DNA from: Marsupella aquatica
Taxonomy: Eukaryota > Marchantiophyta
Length of the DNA: 64,000 bases
Assembly: GCA_973895155.1 (NCBI GenBank)
Contig: OZ316891.1
Span: 3,410,001 to 3,474,000 of the forward strand
Direction of reading: 5' to 3'
In this document: positions 36,651-47,781 of the stretch, piece after piece
Numbering within the stretch: position 1 is the stretch's first letter
Layout: each line of letters starts with the position of its first letter
Position numbers and translations under genes: made by a program
Notes under the pieces: generated by a model
Database searches by the model: none
Told to the model about the DNA's origin: nothing
The model's input: the letters and a program-made list of their open reading frames with translations, nothing else

Positions 36651-36794
36651 AGGCGTGAAGATAATGAAGGCAATTTGTTTAATTTGACTCAGTGAAACAA
36701 GTGTCTGAGTGTGACGGACTGTATCAAAAAGGGGACGTTGTAAAAATTATCCATTGACCCTAAAGATCTCGAGAGAGAAGAGGTTGAGGAGGAA

Positions 36795-38198
36795 TCAAGC
36801 AAGATCAATGCACTCAATTGCTGCAGCATTGACCGAAGTACTATTTTTGAACTGAGAAATGCATAGCATACTCCATAGTTCTGGCCCTTTCGGGTCACCC
36901 CTCCGGCCAGCGTTTATGAGCACAAACTGTCTAAGTTTGACTTCCAACTCAGAAGTGGAGGTACTTACTGGCAAGTTCTTGATATAGACAGTCTGTTCAT
37001 CAGCTGCTGAAGACGAACATTTCTTCACCTTCTCGAGCACTCGCTGGGAAGTGGTCAATTCTCTGGGAAGATGCGAATGTGAAGCTTGAGAATTATGCAC
37101 CCCGAGGTCCTGTGGTATATGAGGAAGTAGCCGATGGGGTGCTTGGAAAACGTAGATCTTGCAACCTCTTTCACCCTTAAAACAGATGCATAGCTCCAAG
37201 AATGGCATGGTCAAATCTCTTTGGAACTTCTTCCAGCGTCTGATCAGTTGAGGGATCAGGGACCAGAAGTGGGATAAACTGCTCGTCAATAACTGTAGTC
37301 TGCGCTGGATTCCGTGATTCTTGAATATTATCATCTTCAGGTGTTAGAGCTTGCATCACAGCCACCAGTTCTGACGTATTTGCAGGTTGTTGTCGAGCTT
37401 TCTTGCTCGTGGCCAGCTGAGGTAATGATTTTCTTGGCCACAAGCTCGAGCTCTAGGTGTTGGAGAGGTTGTTCCCAACTTCTCTTGCTCAATTTTCACC
37501 AACCTGACTATTTCCTCCGCGGCAAGCTCCATCTCTGGCAGGTGTAGAGGCTGGCACCAACTCTACCTTCTAAGCTAACGGTTTCCTTAGCCCCAACGTT
37601 CACATCTGGTGTAGAGATTAATGGTGACACTTCCTGCTCAGTACGTGCCCACAATTTCTTCCACCGCTGCTTTCACCCAGAGTGGAGGGGTTGCATTGTC
37701 CCCTGACTTATGACTTAATTTTGTCCACCACAAGCCGTTGCATTCACTGCTTGATCTTTGAGTTTGGGAGACAAAGAGGAACCTGATTTTGGGTAGTGGA
37801 AGATAACAGAGTCATCAGCTGCGGCAGTCTCAAAGCTCATTGTCTCAGAGTCTTCCCTGTCCAGGTACGTAATTAACGGAAGATGTCATTTTGGACAAAG
37901 TATCCTACCTCCTGATGAGGGACCAAGAAGAAGGTATGAACAAAACTCCTTTTGTTATGCCCCAAGGAAGTTGAGCCTGTCACGTTGACGGGCATTCCCA
38001 CAGTGAAGATATCGGTATGAAAGCAGTAGTCTGGAGCTTCTTCTCAAAACCATCTACTGACATCTCGAAGCCCACTGTCCCATCATTTCCTACCTCAGCC
38101 CGAGTGATTGTGCTTGAGGCTCTGTAAAATGTGTTAAGCACCAACTCTGGATTTTGTCTTAGAGTTTTGTAATAGACATTCACAAAATGACTTGCAAC
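36795..38198 (-). pseudogene. NTF2-RRM (G3BP-like) RNA-binding protein pseudogene
   Basis: On the minus strand, 38198-37860 encodes an NTF2-like domain: VASHFVNVYYKTLRQNPELV, then after a one-base frameshift VNVTGSTSLGHNKRSFVHTF and YFVQNDIFR. A long linker follows with stops (about 37860-37180, including VPKRFDHAIL, compare VPKKSYASIL in plant proteins). It ends in an RRM start with VYIKNLPVSTSTSELEVKLR (RNP2 side), which breaks off at about 36795. Plant G3BP-like proteins combine exactly these two domains and act in stress granules. Linker and RRM run without visible introns, consistent with a processed copy. A plausible CTACTAACAG acceptor at 38199 argues that at least the first intron remains. 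Frameshifts and stops rule out function. Confidence 0.75.
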
Positions 38199-39329
38199 CT
38201 GTTAGTAGCGAGGACATCCAAACGTGCCCAAACTATTCTATGGCTAGAAGAACTGCAGTAGGTACCTGATGGGAAAGAGAGAGCAAAAACAAAACTAAAC
38301 TGGCATAAAGACAAACGAGTGAAACGAAGAAGGAAAGGTTTGCAAATTAACAACCAGTCCACCATGCCAAGCCACGGAAGAGAGCCAGCAACATGTAGAG
38401 CCGAGAGATCTAGGAGATCAGCAAGAACAAGTTTCTAATATGCCCGATGATAGTACCTGATTCTTAGTTATTAGTTAAACTACTGTGAAAGAACGGGTGG
38501 GCAGTATGGAAAATGAGTGGGAAGATGGAGCAAAACCTACCCCGCACAAACACTGCGAATACTGCTAGCTAGCTAGTGACAAATTGTGACGGACCAGGTA
38601 CATGGCAAGTAAGAAGTTGAAAACCCTAAAAGGGACAAGTCCAGGTGGAGCGCTGAACACTGACAGCCAATCACTTTGAAACAAGTGGCATATGTTGAGG
38701 ACAAGGGATGGCTGGTTCAATCAGGCCCAACCCAATCCAACTGACAAAGGACTTACTAGCAACACGTACTGACTTTGAAATGACTAACCAGGAGACACGG
38801 CTTACCCGAAGGCTCAGCTGGACTGAGTACTTATAACGATTAGGCAGACAATTAGACTTAATTAATCTCAACAACTAAGTACTGACCCTACTTACTCGGG
38901 GACAATAGTGGAGGATATGAAGGGACAAAATCTGTTCTATAGTCATTCTTTAATAACTTAGTTTAATACTATGCTCTAATCTCAAACGTTCAAGCAAAGG
39001 CATCTTATACAAAATAGACCTGTTTACCGTACTGCATGATATTAGGGGAATCAAGTGAACTTCAAAATACATGAAAAAATCTGTTTGAACAAGGGGTTTG
39101 TGAAGGAGGAATTTACTTTGTCTCTAGAAACAATTAGTGTAGACTAATTGCAATTGGGAATCTCCATTGGAATTATGAAGATAGGACAAAAGAAGCACTA
39201 GCTAAAACTTTAATCTATATATGTCTTATGGAAGGGCAGAAGAGATCACGGGTAAGCAATTTCCTGTATATCAATTTCCGTTGCAATTAATTATAGCATT
39301 ATTTTCTTTGCTATGCCTTTCTTATACAC
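38199..39329. other. Rest of the insertion splitting the third segment copy
   Basis: T/C-rich sequence next to the pseudogene may be its former intron or 5' region on the minus strand. Beyond 38400 no frame or repeat is recognised. The precise right edge of the insertion lies somewhere near 39250-39340. Confidence 0.35.
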
Positions 39330-40330
39330 TTCTAATAGTTGTACCATGTTTATTGGTTTACTGATTTTGTTGATCTGATCAATAGCTATTTCCTTTCCCC
39401 AATCATCAGGCTGTGGTGACTTTGCTGAAAGACATATGTACTTTGTTAATTTGAAATCTAAGTCTACCAATTTTTAAAATACCAATTATAGGTATTTGAT
39501 CTGTACTACCAAAGTCTTAAAAGTCTTAAATTGTATCTTAACCATATAGTGGGACATGTAAATTTTAATTTTATCCAGATCTATAATATTGAATCCCGCT
39601 CATTTTGGTCTTTCATCCCGTTACAAAATACATTTGGGCGGGAATGAGTGACATTAGATCTTTTGGGTAATTTTTTGTAACCATTTGATTATTAATTTCA
39701 TGGCCAAGGTACACTAACACATAACCGACGGCATTTGGAACGACATTGCAATAATAGAGTACATGGGAACAATTGTACTTGAGAGTACAATTGAATTGTA
39801 CTAGATTGTCATGTCTACTCTCCTATGAGGGGACTATAATTCTACAAGGATGCAGTGATTATATTATATTATACTAGATCATAAAAATACAAAGATAAAG
39901 CACAATCCAAAGATCAGGGAGAAGGTGACAAAGAATTGGCACGGGGGAAAGAAAAGAGGGGAAAGAAAAGTGAAAGATGTTCTCTCATTGACAACCCAGA
40001 TTGACAAGTTTTTTCACACCGCCACCTTTTATTCACCTTGACATCTTCGATCTGTGCAACACACAAGCTAGCATTGGGCTAGTTCAAGCATAATTTGCTA
40101 TCATGTGCATTCTAGCTTTTGTGTGATGCAAACCTACTCTTGAGGACAGATTCACCAAAAGAAGAGTAGCTTACATCCTTGGGCATACATTACCTTGCAT
40201 GAGCCTTTAAAAAGGCTGCAGATTTAAAATGCAAACCACTCCGCAAAGTACTGTCTTATATCTGAAGAGTATTATAATTTGAAACCCCAATTCAGAGGTG
40301 GATGCCTTGGATAGATACAGCTACCTTCCA

Positions 40331-42594
40331 AAGTAAGCTCTATAGGATACACATACATCTTATGAAAGCCAGGGGAGAAGCACTGGGCCCTCAGCTTACA
40401 AAATAACAAAACATAAGTGCAAACGTCTGATGGGTATTAAATATCAAATCCGCAAATAACACTCTTCTAAGCAACAAGGTCCTTGTTTATATTTGCAACC
40501 AATTAGAAGAGGTGAAGGGATTTTAAAAATGTGTCCCAAAGTTAATGAACTAAAGGGCCATGGTAATACCTAATGACACGCGTCACTTGTTCATTGGACC
40601 ACGTGTCATCACACCAATGGATTAGGGGGTTCTAACTTCAAGAAGGACAATAGTATTTGTATTTTTTGCTCTCAGTTTTCATAAGTGGATGCTCCCATCC
40701 CATATGTATGGAGCAACATTAAGAATCTGTGGCCCAATAAGATGTCTGGCACTTTACAAACGGGAGTAGTGGATGACTTCTTTGGCTTGTTAAGTGCAAT
40801 GTCACCTCTAATGTCTTGTAGTGAGATTTTGTTGGAATCTTCTGGAGAACTTTGATATGTAGTCCCATATGTAGTTTAAATTAGATGTTTGTGTGCTAAA
40901 GCCCCAATGGCTTTCACACATTACCAAATATTATATGGAAATATGTTTGTTTAGTGTACTTGCCACTTAATGGTACATTAAATAAAATGTGCATTCATGA
41001 TTGAATCTCTTCACAAAAGATTTTTTTTATAACAAATGAAGGGTGTTTTAAATCTCCAAATCTATCTGATTATTATAACATAGGTAAGTTTTATATAGGA
41101 CTGAAATTTTATTTTAGAACGAACAAGATACATTTTAATGTTCTTCTAAAATATAACAAGGGGTATTTGGGGGGCCTTCGGTCACAGGTATGTCTCATTA
41201 CATTTCCCTTAGTGAGGGCCCAGGGGGAGAAGAGATCATGTGTAAGAAATTTCCCTTTTTAGAAGGCAAACTTTTAAGTTTTTATGGACAGGTGGCTCAC
41301 TTATATCCAATTTATTGAGAATGTGAATTTTCATTAAAGTCTACTAAACTCTGGTAACTATCACCTCAAGGAATCCAAAGATATAACTTACAATAAACCA
41401 ATTAAACTTCTTTTGACATGTAATAACAAGGTCAAAACCAGATTATACGCTTGTTTTTAACACAACCTAGGTTTATGGGCAAACCATTTGCCAACTTTTA
41501 GGAATTTAATTTCAATTTAAGAAAAAAAATCTTGCAACTCTTTTAAGAATTTCTTTTAATCTTACATGGAAAAGAAAGGGAAAACCAAAATCACAATATG
41601 ATTCAAAGTCTATATCTATAAGCTCGGGTGACACAACTTTTGTGTAATAGACAAGGTCCACATTTTTATATTGATTAAGAAGTTGACTACAAAAAATAAT
41701 TATAATTTGAAAAAACCCTGGGCCCCCAGCCTTTGTAAACTAAAGAGGTATACATGCGTACACGCCCCTCCCTAGTACCCCTTATTATTTTTGGAAGTCT
41801 ATAAAAATTTCTCTTGTTATTCTTAAAAACTTAATTTTGGAGAATAAATCTGCCCCTTTGAGATATTATAATTTCACATTTTACACCATTTATGAAAGCC
41901 TTATAAAGTTATAAATTCATCAATGTGTGGAAACGGTTCTAAAACTGACGGGAGTGTTTTGGAAGGGTTTTGGGTACAAACATTTTTGTGTTCGTGACCC
42001 TTTAGCCCCAAACTTCAACTTTGGGGCATTTCTGAACCACAGGGCAGGTCAGGGTTCAAAAGCTCCAAAGTCTTAAACTACTCTGAATCATAGATGTTGC
42101 AAGCATAATTATATGTCATATACACATGTTCCAATAAAGGGTGGTCACAAGGACCAATCCTATTGTGACGCGTGTCACATCCATATTACATCACCTTTTG
42201 AAGCATATTAACTTGGGCGACATTTATATAAGCCTATATTAGTTAGAAAAGGTTCTTTGAATAAAACCATCCCTCGATATTCCTAAGCCAATTATAAAAA
42301 TTAATCTCAAATCAGATATTTTGCACCCTTCATCCATTTGCACGTCCAGCCCATTATTAATAATGTTGGGGCCAGGGGAAAAACTTGGGCTTTCATTTAA
42401 AAAATGCAAAATCAATCATATAGAAGGTTTGGTTTTCTTATTTTTCCAATAAAATTTAAAAATATTCCTAAATAAATTGTAATTTTTATTTAGAATATTT
42501 ATTAGAATTTTATTAAAAATCCTACAAACCTGGCTTACCTAGTTTGGCTGTAAAGCCTTATTGAATCTGATGAGTTACACGACGGACTAGTCTA
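40331..42594. other. AT-rich intergenic region
   Basis: No gene seen. Short segments recall the miniature-element family (for example CCCTGGGCCCCCAGC near 41716), but no complete copy or target duplication could be delimited. Confidence 0.45.
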
Positions 42595-42839
42595 GCAAGT
42601 CTTTTTTGCTTTTCTGCCAGGCCTGCCCAACTAGGCGACCTACCTCCTTGATTCACTGGCATGAGTGTTAGTGTACTGGCAGTCATGCCTTGGAAATACA
42701 ACAAATCACTCATTCCCTCATCTCCCATTCAGAACACAATGCTGATCCCACCGAGCTAGCAATAACTCTGTCATTAGGCTGCCCTGCATCCGACCTTCTT
42801 CTCCTGGATCCTCCCATCCGGGGCAGGGTATGTGGTTCC

Positions 42840-42846
42840 TATATAT
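42840..42846 (+). promoter_or_regulatory. TATA-like motif of acidic-repeat gene copy 2
   Basis: TATATAT followed by GCCTATGTTGGCAGTAAAGAG, in the same context as copy 1, about 313 bp upstream of the ATG. Confidence 0.35.
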
Positions 42847-43158
42847 GCCTATGTTGGCAGTAAAGAGGTCATTATCTCTATAGCGCTCCGAATTGAAAGT
42901 TCTGCCAAGAAGAGTCTTTCACATCTGCCTGTCCGCTCATGTCAAGGACCCGGGTCATAGAAGGCAAACAAATCGGCCTCAGAGAGTAGAAGCTTCAGGC
43001 ACAAGATGATCTTGGTGTTGTAGTGGCCTAGTTAATTTCTTTCAGAGTTTAGGGTACTTGAGAGAGTTTTCCAGAGATTTGTGCTGACTCCTTGCATACT
43101 TTGACAAACTTACAAAGTAACGCCTTTGTCTCCAGAGAAAGTTCAAGGGAAGTAAGTT

Positions 43159-44692
43159 ATGGATGAGCTGCCTGAAGAACATGAAGGCAATTTCGTTGCT
43201 TCAGTGAAAGAAATGTCTGAGTGGGACTCAGGCAAAAAGGGGACATTGCGAAAATTAATCGTTGAGCCTGAAGATCCCAAGAGCGAAGAGGGTAAGGAAG
43301 CAGTTGAAGAGGCCGAGGAAGATTCAGTTGAAGAGGATGAGGACGATCCAGTTGAAGAAGTCCTCCAGGACAATGAGTTCCACGAAATTTTTAAGTTGAT
43401 CGCTCGGGATGAATTGAAGAACTGTGAGCGCAAGAAGGCTTCAAGCTTCCTAGCAAAGGAGCTATCTGGTTCTTCAAGAGAGTCTGCAATGCAACAGTCT
43501 GTGAAACCTCCCACGAGAGAAGAGGGTGAGGATGCAGTTGAAGACTCTGAGGAAGATTCAGTTGATGATGATGACGACGATCCAGTTGACGAGGGTGAGG
43601 AAGATTCAGTTGAAGAGGGTGAGGACGATCCAGTTGAAGAAGTCCTCCAGGACAATGAGTTCCACGAAATTTTTAAGTTGATCGCTCGGGATGAATTGAA
43701 GAACTGTGAGCGCAAGAAGGCTTCAAGCTTCCTAGCAAAGGAGCTATCTGGTTATTCAAGAGAGTCTGCAGTGCAACAGTCTGTGAAACCTCCCAAGAGA
43801 GATGTGAAACCTCCCAAGAGAGAAGAGGGTGAGGATGCAGTTGAAGACTCTGAGGAAGATTCAGTTGATGACGATGACGACGATTCAGGTGACGAGGCTG
43901 AGGAAGATTCAGTTGAAGAGGGTGAGGACGATCCAGTTGAAGAAGTCCTCCAGGACAATGAGTTCCACGAAATTTTTAAGTTGATCGCTCGGGATGAATT
44001 GAAGAACTGTGAGCGCAAGAAGGCTTCAAGCTTCCTAGCAAAGGAGCTACCTGGTTCTTCAAGAGAGTCTGCAGTGCAACAGTCTGTGAAACCAGTCTCG
44101 GTGAGCTTTGTATATATATTATATCCTACTAAGCTATTACTCTTAATTAGTTCCTGTGCTGGTTGCTGATCATTTCTATTACAGTCAGGAGCTCTCTACT
44201 TTAGTTGTTGCCCGTCTTTCATTCAAGACCTAATTGATCTATGCTTTCGTTGTCTTTTGACTAAAGTATTTCTTTATTTGTGCTTAATTAATTGTCTGCA
44301 ACTGAAGAATAGGATACGCAATGGGTCCGGTTGAATGGATTTTTAATGGTTTTGTTGATCCGATCAATAGCTGTATGTTAGTGATATTTCTGTTCCCCAA
44401 TTAGCAGGTTGTGGTGACTCTGCTGGAAAGACATCTGTCGTTTGGTTAATGTCTAATTTTACCGTTTTCTTAAATACGACCAGAATTCTGATGTGGCCTA
44501 AGTCTTAAACTGAATATTAACCAGATGTGTAGATCTAGACTAAACGTAACTTGCAATTAAAGTGTATTCTTTCATGTCATGCAGACTGTTGAAGGATTCA
44601 CCAAAAGGAGAACAGTATCGGGAACAGAATCACTTTTAACATCCGGAAAAGACTGGAAAAGACTCAAAACGCCCTCGCGATCTGACGAGTAA
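43159..44692 (+). CDS. Acidic internal-repeat protein, three repeat units (paralogue 2)
   Basis: Exons 43159-44100 and 44585-44692 (GT-AG, phase 0) give 349 residues. It shares the N-terminus with paralogue 1 (NFVASVKEMSEWDSGKKG). Three acidic-plus-helical units follow, with helical segments at about residues 72-103, 167-198 and 267-296. In all three the helical core NEFHEIFKLIARDELKNCER is identical. Units 2 and 3 are separated by an extra DVKPPKR duplication. The tail encoded by exon 2 carries FTKRRTVSGTES and DWKRLK, four residues longer than in paralogue 1. Neighbouring units within this gene are more alike than some units between genes, suggesting unequal exchange or conversion. The function is unknown, and nuclear location is inferred from the basic tail. 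Confidence 0.8.
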
Positions 44693-45182
44693 TTCGAAAC
44701 CGCATTCATAGACGGACGACTTTGTTAGATCGATACAGCTCCCAGAAAGGCTGGAGATCGAAAAGACTCGTGATCTGAAGCATAATTGATTTGGAACCTT
44801 AATTCACAGGTGGATGGCTTCAATTGTTAGATATCTCCCAGCTAGAGTATCCTATAGGAAGTTTTTCACTTAAGGGGTCAATGCCGAGAGGATCAAAAGG
44901 GGCATCCCAAAAGATCATAGATTGGAGGCAAAGATGAAGGTACAAATTAAAACGCGCGCCGAGTATAGAAGCCACGGGAGAAGATATGGGTAGGCAAAAG
45001 CAATATCTGTAGGCAAAATATGGCTTATTACACGTATGACATTGGAAACTTCCAGTTCATCTGTATATTGACATGTCCACAAAATTTGGGAAAACAAATT
45101 GCTTAAGAAACAAGAGATATTTGCCACTTTCCTGTAATGTTTGAGAAGCTGTTATAAACATCTTGTCCACAAACACCAGTAC

Positions 45183-46678
45183 GTATGCTCTCGTATATCG
45201 AGCTGTTATCTGGCTAAAGTCTTCCACACCCCCATTGCCACCTTCTCAGCTGCCACATTCAATTGGTTCTATCCGTCACCAACTACTGCTATCGTCACCA
45301 ATGCTTGGTGTTGTTCCAGTTGGCCATATTTTGGTTCTGTTTTCCACCGTAGGCGACTCCTTCCCCCGGTCTCTCACTAGGGCTCTCGTCAGGCCTCTCT
45401 GCTCAGGTTGAATCTGTTTCCCAGTTCCATATCAATTATTGCATTACTAGTACCAGCGTATCTTTTCATATTTTGTCTTCCGCTCGAGGTCAGGTATATC
45501 AACAATTTTTACAGGTATTATCAGGGTCTGGCCGGGCTGGAACTTGTAGAATAGATACATCGGTAGGTGTCGAGTAGATCAATCTTGCTTAGGTTACTAG
45601 CAGCCCATTGGGTCCAATTGATTAATTCCATAACCTCCTGGCTCTTGTATCTGTTCTCAAGTATTGATCTTCCGGTTTGGGCTGACCATGGGTGTTACGT
45701 CCTCCTCTCTCTGCCGGGCTGGCTTCGTTCGGCTCATCCGTCCTACGTGACTCACATGGATTGATATTTCTGGTGGCATCCATTCTGGAAACGGTGTCCT
45801 ATACCTGGGGAGAAGATTGATATGTAGGTAACGCAAGGCGGACTGGATTGGCTCCTCTGATTTCACTGGCATATCAGCATTGGCTCAGACAACTGGTTAA
45901 CCTACTGGTTTTTATGCATTCTATCTAGCATGCACCTTTGGCGGTGGTTACAGGTTGGCGCCCACTGGGGCTATTCGTATATTCTAGCCTACATCGATCC
46001 CTGGCCTCTTTCCTTCTAGCGCAGCCGCTATCTTGCGCGGCTTGAACGGGAATTCTGGTTGCCACCTTCTGCTCCTAATCTGCTTTTATCTGAGGGCCAC
46101 TTTTGGGCCCCTATCGGAAACTCTCGCCCTACTATGCATTTGCCCGGAGTAGAATTGGGGTCTCTCGATCTTCTTCTCCCTGGTTCCAATCTCCTGGTTT
46201 TCTCCATTCTCCGGAGATGGTAGCCGATCTAGGGATTTGGGCTTCGGCAAAGGTGCGGTTGGTGCTGAAGGAGCGGATTGGTGGCTGCTAGGATTATGGT
46301 CCTCATTTCGGCGAGGCTGGTCTCATCGTTTGACGTGGATGGTCCGGAGGCTTGGTCGGTGGTGATGGGGGGATGGACGCTCACTCTAGTTGGCTCTGAT
46401 TGGATTTTCTTGCTGGGTTCGTGATTTTGGCGTCTGGTTCTCGTGGTGTTTTTTGGTTGGTTCCGACTGGCAGTCTCCCGCTTCTGGGGTCCTTCCTCCC
46501 TTCTCTTGCTGCCTTCTTCTCTTAGGCAGTTGGGGGGTCTGGTCCCTTTCTCCTTTCTCTTGGTGTGCTCCTTCTTCTAGCCCCCTTATTTTAGGTTGGT
46601 TCTTCCCTCGTCTCCTCTCCTCAGACAGGTTCCTTTGAATAAAGTGGTGTCCGTTTTCCACCAAAAAAACAAAAAAAA
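45183..46678 (+). mobile_element. 1,496-bp A-tailed retro-insertion in segment copy 2
   Basis: Copy 1 of the segment runs CACCAGTACCTAGATAAACA without interruption. In copy 2 the same site is split: CACCAGTAC at 45174-45182, then 1,496 bp of unrelated sequence, then CAGTACTTAGATAAACA from 46679. This defines a target duplication of at least 6 bp (CAGTAC). The insert ends CCACCAAAAAAACAAAAAAA after an AATAAAGTGG motif, as expected for a reverse-transcribed RNA with a poly(A)-like tail. It has only short frames (for example 45567-45764 plus) and no reverse-transcriptase motif. It could be a 5'-truncated LINE, a long SINE, or a processed non-coding transcript. Confidence 0.75.
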
Positions 46679-46705
46679 CAGTACTTAGATAAACATATAA
46701 AGATG

Positions 46706-47781
46706 TTTAAAACCATGTCATTTATGTACAATCTTGAGAGGAAGAGTTGGAAAATATACAAGACGTTAATATTTAAGTAATGAGCCAAAGTCCCAAGTAT
46801 TATATATTGAAGAACCCAAGGCTGGAATGGGGGTATGATGCATTTACAACCAATTTAGAGCACCATTTTACAACTATATCTACAAAATATAATTGCACCC
46901 GAAAGAAACCAAAGTCTTAATCTTAGTAAAAAAATACTCACTCACTAGAGTCTTTTCCCTTGGGTTTTTACTGCTTGTGATACTACATTTTAAGTGGGGA
47001 ATATTTCTTAGCTTGTAATGTGAGGTTGTGTTCAGTGTACAATGCCTCCCCAGATATAGAGTTAAGAAAAATAATTTAAAGCTTGCTTGGACTATAAAAA
47101 GGGGAGTAGCTGAGTTACTTAGAAAAAATCATATTGATGGTACTATCCTGCTTGCTTTTTTACCTGGCCTTTCTCACTATCTGGAGGTCTCCCTATCTCC
47201 TGTGCCGTTTCAGTTCGTGGATCCCCTAAAATGTGAGAATTTCTAAATTTTTCTACCCCTGTAAAGTAGGAATATTTTTGGAAATAATCCAAAATTTGAT
47301 TGAAAAGGCCCTAATGGACCTATAAGTCTTTAAATTATATTTAAAATACCATATTGTACTTGTAATTTTTCTCTTAGAAACAATAAAATGAATATATCGT
47401 TCCTTATATATGATGTATCATTTTTGTGGAAATAAAACTCTGAAGATGGACATAAAAAATGAATATAATGGACCATAATCATAGATATTATATATTCATT
47501 GAGAAAGCCAAGGATGGGTATGATGCATTGTCTAGCAAACTTAGTAGAACCTAAGACTCTTGCAAGGTATAACTCCAGATAAAGTAATGAGCTAAAATCC
47601 CAAGGGTAATTATTGAAAAGGCCAAGGATGGATATTTCATATGCATATATGTCCAATGCTCAACTACATAAGTGCCACCTATGACCAATTTTAAAAGTCG
47701 TCTACTTTCAGCTTTGGTTTATTTTCGTTCATGAGTTGTACTTCCAGTACAAGTGAAAGAGTACACTTTCCTTCTCTTTCT
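46706..47781. other. Intergenic; includes a fragment of the hAT-like miniature element at about 47222-47445
   Basis: The fragment shares ATCCCCTAAAATGTGAGAATTT, TAAAGTAGGAATATTTTTGG and GATGTATCATTTTTGTGG with the 19611-19894 copy, in the same orientation. The rest is AT-rich with no gene. The last few hundred bases are likely the 3' flank of the transporter gene. Confidence 0.5.

Larger units (their letters stand above)
35930..40330 (+). pseudogene. Third, decayed copy of the acidic-repeat gene segment, split by an insertion
   Basis: Block 35930-36790 corresponds to the upstream region and the start of exon 1 of the good copies (CATGCCTTGGAAATATAACC, TGGATCCTCC, GAAAGTTTAAGGGAAGTAAG, AATGAAGGCAATTTG, AAAAAGGGGACGTTG). 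The expected ATG region now reads ATGGTACGGTAG, with a stop after three codons, and repeat units are lost. Block 39330-40330 corresponds to the intron and exon 2 region (TTTTGTTGATCTGATCAATAGC, AGGCTGTGGTGACT, GATTCACCAAAAGAAG, TTTGAAACCCCAATTCA). About 2.5 kb of unrelated DNA, including an NTF2-RRM pseudogene, lies between the blocks. It cannot encode the protein. Confidence 0.75.
42595..46705. repeat. Segmental duplication, copy 2 (with insertion)
   Basis: Counterpart of 32505-34755. Differences are one extra repeat unit in exon 1, an extra segment of about 66 bp at about 44872-44937, loss of the left hairpin arm upstream, and the 1,496-bp insertion at 45183-46678. Confidence 0.9.

Noticed and set aside
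43143-44018. Long serine-rich minus-strand frames opposite the acidic-repeat genes (43143-43715, 43752-44018, 33096-33467)
   Set aside because: They are antisense to GAN-rich codons, which read as Ser/Thr on the other strand, and they vary with the repeat units. No independent start context or splicing.
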